A stretch of DNA of 64,000 bases, from assembly GCA_963781555.1 (NCBI GenBank), contig CAWAGB010000008.1, forward strand, positions 248,001-312,000. Direction: 5' to 3'. The notes beneath the pieces were generated by a model. That model worked only from the letters and a program-made list of their open reading frames with translations. It did not search any database and was not told the origin of the DNA. The number at the start of each line of letters is the position of its first letter. Position 1 is the first letter of the stretch. This document shows, in pieces, positions 8,002-17,041 of this stretch. Made by a program: the position numbers and the translations under genes. The DNA comes from JAICQM01 sp963781555. GTDB taxonomy: Bacteria; Chloroflexota; Limnocylindria; QHBO01.

Positions 8002-8292
8002 ATGACGATCGACGCCAACCTCGGCAAGTCCGACGAGGTCATGACCGCGCTCTACGAGATCCACGATCCCGAGATCGGGATGAGCATCGTCGACCTCGAC
8101 CTGATTCGCTCGATCGAGATCGGCGAGGGTGACCGCCCCACCGAGATCAAGATGGTCCTCACCACGCCCTTCTGCCCCTGGGCCGGCGACCTGATCAGCG
8201 AGGTCAAGGCCAAGGCGGAGGAAGTCGTGGGCGGCACTGTGAAGGTGACCCTCCTGGCCGACCGCTGGGAGCCCCCGCCCGGGCTCTTCTAA
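8002..8292 (+). CDS. MIP18/PaaD-family metal-sulfur cluster assembly protein
   Basis: A 96-aa protein of the DUF59/MIP18 family, small acidic proteins helping Fe-S cluster maturation (SufT-like) or acting as PaaD-type subunits. Landmarks are ALYEIHDPEIGMSIVDL near 15-31, the central KMVLTTPFCPW with the single conserved Cys near 64, and a C-terminal beta strand VKVTLLADRWEPP. No suf genes are adjacent, so the client is unknown. The start at 8002 is set by the -10 element; the frame opens at 7969. The 3' end overlaps the convergent receiver gene by four bases. Confidence 0.85.
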   Translation: MTIDANLGKSDEVMTALYEIHDPEIGMSIVDLDLIRSIEIGEGDRPTEIKMVLTTPFCPWAGDLISEVKAKAEEVVGGTVKVTLLADRWEPPPGLF

Positions 8293-8774
8293 GCGCCGCT
8301 GCCGGCGCCAGTGGCGCCCCGAGCCCGCAGGCCGATCGCCACCTGGTCGAGGGTGAGCGCGTTGCGCACCGCCTCCTCCAGCTGATCGATGTTGAAGGGC
8401 TTGATGACCACGACGACACCCTGCTCCGTCAGGTAGCCCTGCAGGTCGGCCACCATGCGGAGCGCGGCGGTGCACACCACCACGGGGGTTGTCGCCAGGG
8501 TGCGATCCATCTTGAGCTTCTGAAGGAGCTGCCAGCCCATCAGCTCCTTCTCCCCGAAGACCAGGTCGAGGATGATCACGTCCGCCCGGGCTTCGCGGAC
8601 GCGCTCGAGCTCGCGCGGGGCGAAGCTCATCACGGTCACATCGAGGCCCATCGGCCGGAGGATGTCCTCGAACAGCTCGAGGATCTCCTGGGTGTCGTTG
8701 ACAACCAGCACCCGCTTGCCCGCGACGGCCGCGTCATCGGACCGGCGAGGCGGGGACGTCCTCTTCTTGCTCAC
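8289..8774 (-). CDS. Single-domain response regulator
   Basis: A 161-aa protein with a short basic, disordered N-terminus (SKKRTSPPRRS) and one receiver domain at about 20-140. RVLVVNDTQEI replaces the usual paired acidic residues with Asn-Asp. VIILDLVFGEK carries the phosphoacceptor Asp, VVCTAAL the switch Thr, and VVIKPF the Lys. No output domain follows, so it probably acts through protein contacts. GTG 8774 is chosen because GGTGGAGGC lies just upstream. No histidine kinase is adjacent. Confidence 0.85.
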   Translation of the reverse strand: MSKKRTSPPRRSDDAAVAGKRVLVVNDTQEILELFEDILRPMGLDVTVMSFAPRELERVREARADVIILDLVFGEKELMGWQLLQKLKMDRTLATTPVVVCTAALRMVADLQGYLTEQGVVVVIKPFNIDQLEEAVRNALTLDQVAIGLRARGATGAGSGA

Positions 8775-8823
8775 GCCTCCACCCGATGCAACGTCGGTGC
8801 CAACTCGGTCAGTTGCCGAGCGG

Positions 8824-8829
8824 TAGGAT
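8824..8829 (+). promoter_or_regulatory. -10 element, leaderless promoter
   Basis: TAGGAT ends six bases before GTG 8836. Confidence 0.55.
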
Positions 8830-8835
8830 CGGACC

Positions 8836-9399
8836 GTGCGCATCTACACCCGCAAGGGCGACGACGGATCAACCGGCCTGCTGTTCGGCGGCGACCGGGT
8901 CAGCAAGGCCGCACTGCGGACCGATGCCTACGGCACCACCGACGAAGCCGTATCTGCCCTCGGCGTGGCGCGAGCCGCCCTGGGTTCGCTGACCGATCGC
9001 GACGAGGCGCACCTGGCCACCCTGATCCTTCGGCTCCAGCGTGAGCTCTTCGTCGTCGGCGCCGAGCTGGCGACCCACCTCGAGAAGCGCGATCGCCTGC
9101 GTCCCGGCACGACGCTGGTCACCGCCGAGATGGTGGCCACCCTGGAGACCGAGATCGATGCCCTGGAGGCGCTCGTCCCGCAGCCGAAGGAGTTCGTGAT
9201 TCCCGGCGAATCGGTCGTCGGCGCGGCGCTCGACGTGGCCCGCACCAGCGTGCGGCGCGCGGAGCGACGCTCCGTCGCCTTGGCCGAAGCCGGCGGCCTG
9301 CCGGACGGTTCGTTCGTGGTGCCGTGGCTCAACCGCGCCGCTGACCTGCTCTTCGTCGCCGCTCGCGTCGCGGACGGCGGGTTCCTGCCACTGCGCTGA
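8836..9399 (+). CDS. pduO: PduO-type ATP:cob(I)alamin adenosyltransferase
   Basis: A 187-aa enzyme transferring the adenosyl group of ATP to cob(I)alamin (EC 2.5.1.17), at the usual length. YTRKGDDGSTGLLFGG at 4-19 is the ATP-binding N-terminal motif, TDAYGTTDEAVSALG follows at about 30-44, and RTSVRRAERRSVAL plus LNRAADLLFVAAR form the C-terminal signature. It would supply adenosylcobalamin to B12-dependent mutases or reductases, none of which lies in this window. The GTG start is supported by the -10 element six bases upstream. Confidence 0.92.
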   Translation: MRIYTRKGDDGSTGLLFGGDRVSKAALRTDAYGTTDEAVSALGVARAALGSLTDRDEAHLATLILRLQRELFVVGAELATHLEKRDRLRPGTTLVTAEMVATLETEIDALEALVPQPKEFVIPGESVVGAALDVARTSVRRAERRSVALAEAGGLPDGSFVVPWLNRAADLLFVAARVADGGFLPLR

Positions 9400-9461
9400 C
9401 GCCCCGCGCGGAATCCGGCCGCACCACCGATGCGATTCACCGAATCCGTCGCCCATGCGGG

Positions 9462-9467
9462 TAGAAT
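9462..9467 (+). promoter_or_regulatory. -10 element with leader
   Basis: TAGAAT lies about 58 bases before ATG 9526. With a GAGGT ribosome-binding site at about 9511, this gene appears to have a conventional leader, unlike most neighbours. Confidence 0.4.
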
Positions 9468-9525
9468 CGGTCGGGTTCGCAAGATCCATCCACCGAGCAG
9501 CCGCACCGTCGAGGTCGTACTCCCC

Positions 9526-10971
9526 ATGACCGTCACCGCCACCCGCCACCAGATGTTCATCAACGGCGACTGGACCGATGCCGCCTCCGGCGAGACAGTC
9601 GCGGTCGTCAATCCCGCCACCGAGGAGGAGATCGCGCAGGTCCCCAAGGGCGACGCGGCCGACGTGGATCGGGCGGTGGCGGCGGCGCGCGCCGCGTTCG
9701 AGACATGGTCCCAGACGACGCCGGCGGAGCGCTCCAAGGCCCTCTATGCGTTCGCCGACGCCATCGAGGGCGATGCGGCGACGTTGTCCGAGCTCGAGCA
9801 GGCGAACGTCGGCAAGCCAAAGGGCACCGCGGACTTCGATGTCGAGTTCACCGTCGACAACGTCCGCTTCTTCGCCGGTGCAGCGCGCGTCGTGGAGGGG
9901 AAGGCGGCCGGCGAATATCTGAGCACCCACACCAGCATGGTGCGCCGCGAGCCGGCCGGGGTCGTTGGCCAGGTGGCACCGTGGAACTACCCGTTGATGA
10001 TGGCCATCTGGAAGCTGGGGCCGGCCCTCGCTGCGGGCTGCACGGTCGTCCTGAAGCCCGCCTCCATCACGCCGCTCTCGGCGATCCGGCTCGCGCATCT
10101 CGCCGCCGACATCTTTCCCAAGGGCGTCCTGAACGTGGTCACCGGCCCCGGCGCGGTGGTCGGCGATCGGCTCATCCGCCATCCCGACGTCGACATGATC
10201 AGCCTCACCGGCGACACGGCGACCGGGAAGGAGATCGCGGCAGCGGCCGCGCAGACCGTCAAGCGCGTCCACCTCGAGCTGGGCGGCAAGGCACCAGTCC
10301 TCGTGTACGACGACGCCGACATGGATGCCCTGGCCGAGACGATCAAGCTGGCGGGCTACTTCAACTCGGGCCAGGACTGCACCGCAGCCACGCGCATCAT
10401 CGTCATGGGCGACGGCTACCAGCGGGCGCTTGATGCGCTGATCCCCGCCGTCGAGTCGCTGAAGGTCGGCGACCCGGCATCGGATCCGGAGCTCGACATG
10501 GGACCGCTGGTCAGCCGCGGCCAGCAGGAGCGGGTCGCCGGCTTCATCGAGCGCGCGCGCGGCTACGGGGCGGAGATCGCGACCGGCGGCGCGGCCACCG
10601 GCGAGCGTGGCTTCTTCTTCCAGCCATCGGTCGTGACCGGCGTGGCGCAGGACGCGGAGATCGTGCAATCGGAGGTCTTCGGCCCGGTGGTGACGGTCCA
10701 GCAGTTCTCGGACGAGGCCGAGGGGCTGGCGTGGGCCAACGGCGTGCCCTACGGACTCGCCGCATCCGTCTGGACGAAGGACGTCAAGCGCGCGCTGCGC
10801 GCCGCCAAGGCACTGCGCTACGGCACGGTCTGGATCAACGACCATCTCACGATCGCGTCGGAGATGCCGCACGGCGGGTTCGGGCAGTCCGGCTACGGCA
10901 AGGACATGAGCTCGTACTCGATCGAGGACTACACGATCGTGAAGCACGTGATGGCCAAGATCGTCGACTAG
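9526..10971 (+). CDS. Aldehyde dehydrogenase, gamma-aminobutyraldehyde/betaine-aldehyde type
   Basis: A 481-aa NAD(P)-dependent aldehyde dehydrogenase. WNYPLMMAIWK marks the cofactor domain, LELGGKAPVLVYDDAD carries the general-base Glu, and FNSGQDCTAATR holds the catalytic Cys. FNSGQDCTAA and the overall pattern resemble gamma-aminobutyraldehyde dehydrogenase (PatD) more than classical betaine aldehyde dehydrogenase, but substrate calls in this family are unreliable. The acetylpolyamine amidohydrolase-like gene at 20266 gives indirect support for polyamine catabolism. ATG 9526 is chosen because the upstream frame holds no ribosome-binding site. The stop overlaps the convergent glucosidase stop. 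Confidence 0.85.
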   Translation: MTVTATRHQMFINGDWTDAASGETVAVVNPATEEEIAQVPKGDAADVDRAVAAARAAFETWSQTTPAERSKALYAFADAIEGDAATLSELEQANVGKPKGTADFDVEFTVDNVRFFAGAARVVEGKAAGEYLSTHTSMVRREPAGVVGQVAPWNYPLMMAIWKLGPALAAGCTVVLKPASITPLSAIRLAHLAADIFPKGVLNVVTGPGAVVGDRLIRHPDVDMISLTGDTATGKEIAAAAAQTVKRVHLELGGKAPVLVYDDADMDALAETIKLAGYFNSGQDCTAATRIIVMGDGYQRALDALIPAVESLKVGDPASDPELDMGPLVSRGQQERVAGFIERARGYGAEIATGGAATGERGFFFQPSVVTGVAQDAEIVQSEVFGPVVTVQQFSDEAEGLAWANGVPYGLAASVWTKDVKRALRAAKALRYGTVWINDHLTIASEMPHGGFGQSGYGKDMSSYSIEDYTIVKHVMAKIVD

Positions 10972-12588
10972 CTCCGCTCCTCGATCACCAGCGCCTCGTT
11001 CGGCGCGAGCACAAGCTCGCCCCCTACCCCGGCGCCGTCGCGTTCCGGGTGCGTGCCGACCAGCACGCGGCCGGCCGCAACGCCGGCCAGTCGGGCCGGC
11101 GCATCGGTCAGGTTGAGCGCAATCGTCACCGCGCCGTCGGGTGAGATCCGGCGGAAGGCGTAGGTCCCGTCGGGCGTCGAACCGAACGCCGCGAAGTCGC
11201 CGAGGGCGAGGACCGGGTGCTCGCGGCGGAGGCGGATGAGGCGCCGCGTCAGGGTCAGCAGCGATTCCTGGTCCTCGGCCTGTGCCGCGACGTTGACCTG
11301 CCGGGCGTCCGGCGCCAGCGGCAGCCACGGCGTGGCGTCCGGGGAGCAGAAGCCGGCGTTTGGCGATGCGTCCCACTGCATCGGTGATCGCTCGCCGTCG
11401 CGGCCCTTGCCGGGTTCTCGGCGCTCCCACGGATCGCGCGCCTGGTCGTGCGCCACGGGGACGTCGACCATCCCGATCTCCTCGCCGTAGTACAGCGTGG
11501 GCGTCCCGCGCAGGGTCAGGAGGAGGAGCATCGCCGTGCGTGCCTGGTGTCGACCGATGCGGGAGGCGACGCGCGGCTGGTCGTGGTTGCCGAGCACCCA
11601 CGACGCCCATGCACCGTCCGGCAGCACGCCCTGCACGCCCTCGATGGCGCGCCGTACGCCGTCCGAGGTCCACGGCGCGTTGATGAGGTGGAAGTTGAAC
11701 GGGACGTGGATCTCGTCCTGCGCCTCGCCGTAGAAGTGCGCCCACTCGCTCGAACTCGGGGTGGTGGAGCTCACCGATGCTCGTGCGCTCGCGTCCGCTG
11801 CGCGTCCCGTACTCATCGAGCATGCGCCGCCACGCGCGGTACAGCTCATGGAGGTCGGGATGCCCGATGTCGTGCAGGTGCAGCTGCTTCGACCATTCTC
11901 CGAGCCGGTCGTACTCCTCGGTCGATGGGTTGGGCGGGTTGTCGCGCAGCAGCGGATCCTTCATCACCATCTGCGCGACGTCGATCCGGAACCCATCCAC
12001 CCCGCGGTCCAGCCAGAAGCGGGCGTTGTCGAACATCGCGGCACGCACCGCCGGGTTGCGCCAGTTGAGGTCCGGCTGCTCCGGCAGGAATGTGTGGAGG
12101 TAGTACTGGCCGGTCGCTGGATCCAGCTCCCACGACGTCCCGTTGAACATGCTGATCCAGTTGTTGGGCACGCCGCCGCCGGGTGCCGGGTCGCGCCACA
12201 TGTACCAATCCCGCCGAGGGTTGTCGCGCGAGGAGCGCGACTCCACGAACCACGGATGCTCGCGCGACGTGTGGTTCGGCACGTAGTCGACGAGCACGCG
12301 GAGGTCGCGCTCGTGCGCCGCGGCCATGAGGGCGTCGAAGTCATCAAGCGTCCCGAACATCGGGTGGACATCGGTGTAGTCGGCGACGTCGTATCCGAAG
12401 TCGGCCATCGGCGACGGATAGAACGGCGCGATCCAGATGGCGTCGACGCCCAGCCAGGCCAGGTAGTCGAGCCGCGCGGCGATCCCCTGCAGGTCACCGA
12501 CCCCGTCGCCGTTCGCATCGGCGAACGAACGGGGGTAGATCTCGTAGACGACGGCGGTCTGCCACCATCGGGTTCGCGGTGCCTGCAC
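10968..12588 (-). CDS. GH13 alpha-glucosidase / oligo-1,6-glucosidase-like (single frameshift)
   Basis: A cytosolic GH13 enzyme of the alpha-glucosidase/trehalose-hydrolase group, split over two frames that join near 11755-11762. The first part has VYEIYPRSFADANGDGVGDL, DYVPNHTSREHPWF and GFRIDVAQ with the nucleophile Asp, ending in SIGELHHP where the acid/base Glu sits. The second continues with AHFYGEAQDEIHVPFNF, LGNHDQPRVASR and the C-terminal beta domain. Deleting one base from the GGGG run at 11758-11761 restores one protein of about 539 aa. No signal peptide is seen. GTG 12588 has a TAGCCT -10 element six bases upstream. Confidence 0.85.
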
Positions 12589-12594
12589 GCGCGA

Positions 12595-12600
12595 AGGCTA
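12595..12600 (-). promoter_or_regulatory. -10 element, leaderless promoter
   Basis: On the minus strand TAGCCT ends six bases before GTG 12588 of the GH13 gene. Confidence 0.45.
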
Positions 12601-12631
12601 GCCCGATGCGCGGCGCCACGCGGCCTCCTGC

Positions 12632-12637
12632 TACGAT
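12632..12637 (+). promoter_or_regulatory. -10 element, leaderless promoter
   Basis: TACGAT ends ten bases before ATG 12648 and drives the DUF309-fumC pair. It lies back to back with the minus-strand element at 12595. Confidence 0.45.
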
Positions 12638-12647
12638 CCGTGCGCCC

Positions 12648-13088
12648 ATGAGCGACCAGACCGCAATCCCCGCGACCCCAGCCCGCGGGCGCACGGCCCC
12701 CATCGACGAGCGTGACGCAGAGCGCATCTTCCGGCAGGGCGTGGCTCACTTCAACGGGGCGCGCTATTGGCACGCGCACGAGGAGTGGGAGACGCTGTGG
12801 CGCGCGGCGCCGGACGCGGAGCGCGACTTCTTCCAGGGCCTCATCAAGGTCGCCGCCGGGCTGCTGCACCTCCAGCGCCGCAACCTGCGCGGCGCGCGGA
12901 CGAAGCTCGGCGAGGGGCTCGGTCAGCTGCGGCAGTTCACCCCGGTGCACGGCGGGATCGTGGTGGCCGAGCTGGTCGGCACCGGTGGCCGCATCCTCGA
13001 TGATCTCAATGCCGGGGAGATCCCCTACCTGATCCCGCCGGTCATCAAGGAGGCCGAGCCGGAAGGGCATCCCGACCGGGACCGATGA
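12648..13088 (+). CDS. DUF309 domain protein
   Basis: A 146-aa protein. After a 25-residue flexible N-terminus comes the DUF309 helical domain: HFNGARYWHAHEEWETLWR with the conserved His-x3-Trp pattern, DFFQGLIKVAAGLLHLQRRN and GARTKLGEGL. DUF309 proteins are small all-helical proteins, common in Firmicutes, cyanobacteria and Chloroflexota, without an assigned activity. The start at 12648 follows the -10 element rather than the more upstream in-frame ATG at 12579. The stop overlaps the fumC ATG (ATGA). Confidence 0.85.
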   Translation: MSDQTAIPATPARGRTAPIDERDAERIFRQGVAHFNGARYWHAHEEWETLWRAAPDAERDFFQGLIKVAAGLLHLQRRNLRGARTKLGEGLGQLRQFTPVHGGIVVAELVGTGGRILDDLNAGEIPYLIPPVIKEAEPEGHPDRDR

Positions 13089-14480
13089 ACGACGATCGCG
13101 TGGAGCACGACTCGATGGGCGAGGTGCGTGTCCCCGCCTCGGCGCTGTGGCGCGCCCAGACGCAGCGTGCCGTCGAGAACTTCCCGATCTCCGGCGTGCG
13201 CCTGGAGCGCGCGCAGATCGCCGCCCTGGGGCGCATCAAGGGTGCGGCGGCGCGAGTGAACGCCGAGCTCGGCGTGGTGGACCGCGAGATCGCGGACGCG
13301 ATCGCGGCGGCGGCGGACGAGGTCGCGCGCGGCGACCACGATGACCACTTTCCGGTGGACGTCTACCAGACCGGATCGGGCACCAGCTCGAACATGAACG
13401 CCAACGAGGTCATCGCATCGCTGGCGTCGCAGCGCCTCGGCAGGGCTGTGCATCCCAATGACCACGTCAACGCCAGCCAGTCGAGCAACGACGTCTTCCC
13501 GACGAGTATCCACCTGGCCGCCACCGAGGCGGTGGTGCGCGACCTGGTGCCCGCGCTCGATCACCTGGCGTCGGCGCTCGAGAATCGGGCCGCCGAGTTC
13601 AGCTCGGTGGTCAAGTCGGGGCGCACCCACCTGATGGACGCCACGCCGGTGACCCTTGGACAGGAGTTCGGCGGGTACGCCGCGCAGGTGCGGATGGGCA
13701 TCGAGCGCCTGGAGGCCTCGCTGCCGCGCGTCGCGGAGCTCCCGCTCGGCGGGACCGCGGTCGGTACCGGGATCAACACCCCCGCCGGGTTCGCCGCCGC
13801 GGTGATCGAGCGGCTGCGGGACGCCACGGGCCTGCCGCAGCTCAGCGAGGCACGCGACCATTTCGAGGCGCAGGGCGCGCGCGACGCGCTGGTGGAGCTG
13901 TCCGGCCAGCTGCGAACCGTGGCGGTGAGCCTCACCAAGATCGCCAATGACGTGCGCTGGATGGGCTCCGGCCCGCGCGCGGGCTTGGCCGAGATCAACC
14001 TGCCGGACCTCCAGCCGGGGAGCAGCATCATGCCCGGCAAGGTGAACCCGGTCGCCGCCGAGGCGCTGCTGATGGTGTGCGCGCAGGTGGTCGGCTTCGA
14101 CGCCGCCGTCGCATGGGGCGGCGCGGCGGGCAACTTCGAGCTCAACGTCATGCTGCCGATGCTCGGACGCAGCGTGCTCGAGTCGATCCGGCTGCTGGCC
14201 AACGCGTCGCGCCTCTTCGCGGATCGTTGCGTGGACGGCATCACCGCCAACGTGGACCGCGCCCGCGAGTACGCCGAGGGGTCCCCCGAGCATCGTGACG
14301 CCGCTCAACCGCCATCTCGGGTACGAGGAGGCGGCAAGGGTAGCCAAGCAGGCGCTCGCCGAGCGGAAGACGATCCGCGAAGTCGTGATTGAGCGCGGAC
14401 ACGTCCGCGACGGCAAGCTGACCGAGGCACAGCTGGACGAGGCGCTCGACGTCCTTGGGATGACCCGCCGCCCGGAGTAG
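13085..14480 (+). CDS. fumC: Class II fumarate hydratase (single frameshift near the 3' end)
   Basis: Fumarase C (EC 4.2.1.2), interconverting fumarate and malate as a cytosolic homotetramer. Visible landmarks are YQTGSGTSSNMNANEV, NASQSSNDVFPTS, KSGRTHLMDATPV, GGTAVGTGINTP and the superfamily signature GSSIMPGKVNP. The frame breaks at EGSP (about 14283): the five-C run 14283-14287 has one base too many, and the frame beginning VTPLNRHLGYEEAA continues the family C-terminus to 14480. Corrected length is about 464 aa. The ATG lies in the octamer GACCGATG and overlaps the upstream stop. A hairpin follows at 14499. Confidence 0.92.
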
Positions 14481-14498
14481 GGAGCCCGGACACGACGA

Positions 14499-14522
14499 CG
14501 CCGGCACGTTGCCGCGCCGGCG
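14499..14522 (+). terminator. Possible hairpin terminator after fumC
   Basis: CGCCGGC at 14499-14505 pairs with GCCGGCG at 14516-14522 across a ten-base loop, 18 nt after the fumC stop. No T-tract follows, so termination is uncertain. Confidence 0.3.
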
Positions 14523-14534
14523 CCATCGCTTGGT

Positions 14535-14600
14535 CCCATCGCGACGGGAGTGCCACTACTTCAGCCCCGTATGACTACGAAACAAGGCCCATCGCGACGG
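14535..14600 (+). repeat. Short direct repeat in the fumC-aldehyde dehydrogenase gap
   Basis: CCCATCGCGACGG occurs at 14535-14547 and again at 14588-14600. The 310-nt gap 14481-14790 otherwise holds a weak hairpin, a promoter and an inverted repeat. I see no gene in it. Confidence 0.4.
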
Positions 14601-14687
14601 TCTTCACTTGTACCTCGGATGCTGCCCACGGCGGCGCCACGGCGCCAGTGACAGATGTCCCTGCCGGGCCGGGATTCTGCGGCGACG

Positions 14688-14693
14688 TACAAT
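14688..14693 (+). promoter_or_regulatory. -10 element with structured leader
   Basis: TACAAT about 98 bases before the GTG at 14791. The predicted leader of roughly 90 nt contains the inverted repeat 14718-14745 and a Shine-Dalgarno (CAGGAGA near 14774). Confidence 0.45.
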
Positions 14694-14717
14694 CTGGACT
14701 GCAACCTATCCGCCGAC

Positions 14718-14745
14718 GCATCGGTCCATGCGAGCTGACCGATGC
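14718..14745. promoter_or_regulatory. Inverted repeat of the GACCGATG octamer in an mRNA leader
   Basis: GCATCGGTC at 14718-14726 and GACCGATGC at 14737-14745 are perfect 9-bp inverted copies with a 10-base spacer. It could be an operator or an mRNA hairpin upstream of the aldehyde dehydrogenase; nothing in the sequence decides between them. Confidence 0.5.
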
Positions 14746-14790
14746 GCGCGCCGCGCGATGCGCGACCCACACACAGGAGATCGACCCGAC

Positions 14791-16293
14791 GTGCCCACCA
14801 CGTACCGCAACCTGATCGCCGGGGAGTGGCGCGCCGCCGCCTCCGGACGCACCTTCACCAGCACCAGCCCCGCCGACCACGACGACGTGGTCGGCGAGTT
14901 CGCCTCCTCCGGTCCCGAGGACGTCGAGGCGGCCGTGGCGGCGGCGGCGAAGGCGTATCCCGCCTGGAGCGGCATGCCGGCGCCGAAGCGCGGCGAGATC
15001 CTGTTCCGCGTCGCCCGGCTGCTGGCCGAGCACAAGGAGGAGCTCGTCGCGCTCATGACGCGCGAGATGGGCAAGGTCCTGCCCGAGGCGCGCGGCGACG
15101 TCCAGGAGGCGATCGACGTCGCCTACTACATGGCCGGCGAGGGGCGCCGCCTCTTCGGCCAGACCGTGCCCTCGGAGATGCCGGACAAGTTCGCCATGAG
15201 CATCCGGCGCCCCATCGGCGTGGTCGGGATCATCACCCCGTGGAACTTCCCGATCGCCATTCCGGCGTGGAAGCTGTTCCCGGCCCTCATCTGCGGCAAC
15301 ACCGCGGTCATCAAGCCCGCGTCCGACACCCCGGCCTGCCTGGTGCGCTTCGTGGAGCTGCTGTCCGAGGGTGGCATCCCGGAGGGCGTGGTCAACGTCG
15401 TCACCGGCTCGGGCGGCGACGTCGGGCACACGCTGGTCGAGCATCCGGACGTGCGGGTGATCTCGTTCACCGGCCATACGGATACCGGCGTGGACATCAG
15501 CACCCGCGCCGCCAAGACCCTGAAGCGCGTCAGCCTGGAGCTGGGCGGCAAGAACCCGATCGTGGTCTGGGAGGACGCCAACCTCGACCTCGCCCTGGAC
15601 AGCGTGGTGTGGTCGGCGTTCGGCACCAGCGGCCAGCGCTGTACGGCGGCCTCGCGCCTCATCGTGCACCGGGCCGTCCACGACGAGTTCGTGGGCAAGC
15701 TGCGGGACAGGGTCGCGAAGCTCGTCCTGGGCGATGGGCTGCACGACACCACCGATGTGGGGCCGGTCATCAACGACAAGGCCGTCGAGCGCATCGCCGC
15801 CTACGCGGCCATCGGTCGCGACGAGGCGGACCTGGTGATCGGCGGCGAGGCGGCGCGCGACGGCGCGCTGGGCAAGGGCTCGTTCTTCCAGCCGACCATC
15901 TTCACGGAGGTCAAGCCGGATGCGCGCATCGCGCAGGAGGAGATCTTCGGGCCGGTGACATCGGTCATCCCGGTCACCGACTGGGACGAGATGGTGCGCA
16001 TCGTCAACGGGGTCAAGTACGGCCTCTCCACGTCGCTCTTCACCCAGGACATCAACCTCGCCTTCCGCAGCATCCGCGACTTCGAGTCGGGCCTGGGCTA
16101 CGTCAACCACGGCACCATCGGGGCGGAGGCGCACCTGCCGTTCGGCGGCACCAAGGCGACCGGCAACGGCCATCGCGAGGTCGGCCAGGCGGCGCTCGAC
16201 TTCTTCAGCGAGTGGAAGAGCGTCTACGTCGACTACTCCGGCAAGCTCCAGCGGGCCCAGATCGACACGACCTTCGTCGACGAGCAGAACTGA
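14791..16293 (+). CDS. Aldehyde dehydrogenase family protein (semialdehyde dehydrogenase-like)
   Basis: A 500-aa NAD(P)-dependent aldehyde dehydrogenase. ITPWNFPIAIPAWK is the cofactor-site signature, LELGGKNPIVVWEDAN contains the general-base Glu, and GTSGQRCTAASR the catalytic Cys. YVNHGTIGAEAHLPFGG near the C-terminus resembles alpha-ketoglutaric semialdehyde and aminoadipic semialdehyde dehydrogenases, but the substrate remains unassigned. GTG 14791 is preferred because CAGGAGA lies at good spacing upstream; the in-frame upstream region lacks one. The nucleoside phosphorylase follows after three bases, with its ATG in the octamer GACCGATG. Confidence 0.85.
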   Translation: MPTTYRNLIAGEWRAAASGRTFTSTSPADHDDVVGEFASSGPEDVEAAVAAAAKAYPAWSGMPAPKRGEILFRVARLLAEHKEELVALMTREMGKVLPEARGDVQEAIDVAYYMAGEGRRLFGQTVPSEMPDKFAMSIRRPIGVVGIITPWNFPIAIPAWKLFPALICGNTAVIKPASDTPACLVRFVELLSEGGIPEGVVNVVTGSGGDVGHTLVEHPDVRVISFTGHTDTGVDISTRAAKTLKRVSLELGGKNPIVVWEDANLDLALDSVVWSAFGTSGQRCTAASRLIVHRAVHDEFVGKLRDRVAKLVLGDGLHDTTDVGPVINDKAVERIAAYAAIGRDEADLVIGGEAARDGALGKGSFFQPTIFTEVKPDARIAQEEIFGPVTSVIPVTDWDEMVRIVNGVKYGLSTSLFTQDINLAFRSIRDFESGLGYVNHGTIGAEAHLPFGGTKATGNGHREVGQAALDFFSEWKSVYVDYSGKLQRAQIDTTFVDEQN

Positions 16294-16296
16294 CCG

Positions 16297-17031
16297 ATGC
16301 CGCAGCTCCACCTCCACGCCGAGGCCGGCGACTACGCGCCGACCGTCCTGCTGCCCGGCGACCCGAACCGCGCCCGCACCATCAGCGAGCGCTTCGACGC
16401 CGGCAGCGCGCGGCTCGTGAACGACCATCGCGGCATGCTCGGCTTCACCGGCACCTTCAGCGGGCAGCCCGTGAGCGTCCAGACCAGCGGGATGGGTACG
16501 CCGAGCCTCTCGATCGTGGTCGAGGAGCTGCTGCGCCTCGGTGCCACGCGCCTCATCCGGGTCGGGACCTGCGGCGGCATCGGCCGCGGCATCAAGACCG
16601 GCGATCTCGTCGTCGCCACCGGTGCCTGCCCGACCGATGGCGCCACCGCCACCTACCTCCACGGCGAGGCGTACGCGCCGGTGCCGGACTTCGCCCTGAC
16701 CCGCGCACTCGTCGAGTCGGCCGAGCGGCAGTCGATTCCGGTGCGCACCGGGCTCGTGGCATCCGTCGACGTCTTCTACAACCCGGACGCGGACTACGCG
16801 CAGCGCTGGCGGGATCGTGGCGTGCTGGCCTTCGAAATGGAGGCATCGGCGCTCTTCTACCTGGCTGCCCGCAGCGGTGTCCAGGCGGCGTGCGCCCTCG
16901 TCGTCAGCGACGTGCTCAGCGAGGAGGTCACCTCCGAGGAGAGCTACCTCGGCCCGGATGCCCTGGCGGCGTCCGTGGATCGCATGATCGACCTGGCCCT
17001 GGGTGCCAGTGGCATCCCACCTGCGGAGTAG
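16297..17031 (+). CDS. Purine-nucleoside/uridine phosphorylase family (DeoD-like)
   Basis: A 244-aa enzyme of the trimeric/hexameric NP-I family cleaving nucleosides with phosphate. LLPGDPNRA near 18 binds phosphate, SGMGTPSLSIVVEEL near 60 and RVGTCGGIG near 87 form the active-site core, and FEMEASALFYLAA near 178 gives the ribose-binding Met-Glu. Length fits DeoD or Udp. The residues seen do not separate purine from uridine specificity, though bacterial DeoD is the closer general match. It lies in a likely two-gene operon with the upstream dehydrogenase. The hppD -10 element overlaps its stop codon. Confidence 0.85.
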   Translation: MPQLHLHAEAGDYAPTVLLPGDPNRARTISERFDAGSARLVNDHRGMLGFTGTFSGQPVSVQTSGMGTPSLSIVVEELLRLGATRLIRVGTCGGIGRGIKTGDLVVATGACPTDGATATYLHGEAYAPVPDFALTRALVESAERQSIPVRTGLVASVDVFYNPDADYAQRWRDRGVLAFEMEASALFYLAARSGVQAACALVVSDVLSEEVTSEESYLGPDALAASVDRMIDLALGASGIPPAE

Positions 17032-17034
17032 ACT
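17029..17034 (+). promoter_or_regulatory. -10 element, leaderless promoter of hppD
   Basis: TAGACT begins at the TAG stop of the upstream gene and ends seven bases before ATG 17042. Confidence 0.55.
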
Positions 17035-17041
17035 TTTCGCC

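Noticed and set aside
8869..12588. A very long minus-strand frame (over 1200 codons) through the adenosyltransferase and aldehyde dehydrogenase genes
   Set aside because: Only its first third matches a family (GH13). The rest is Arg/Gly/Asp-rich antisense of real genes, typical of high-GC shadow frames; it is entered because of the frameshift at about 11758.
14481..14790. Mobile-element remnant in the 310-nt gap
   Set aside because: There is one 13-bp direct repeat, but no transposase fragment or terminal inverted repeats. The gap holds a promoter and leader instead.
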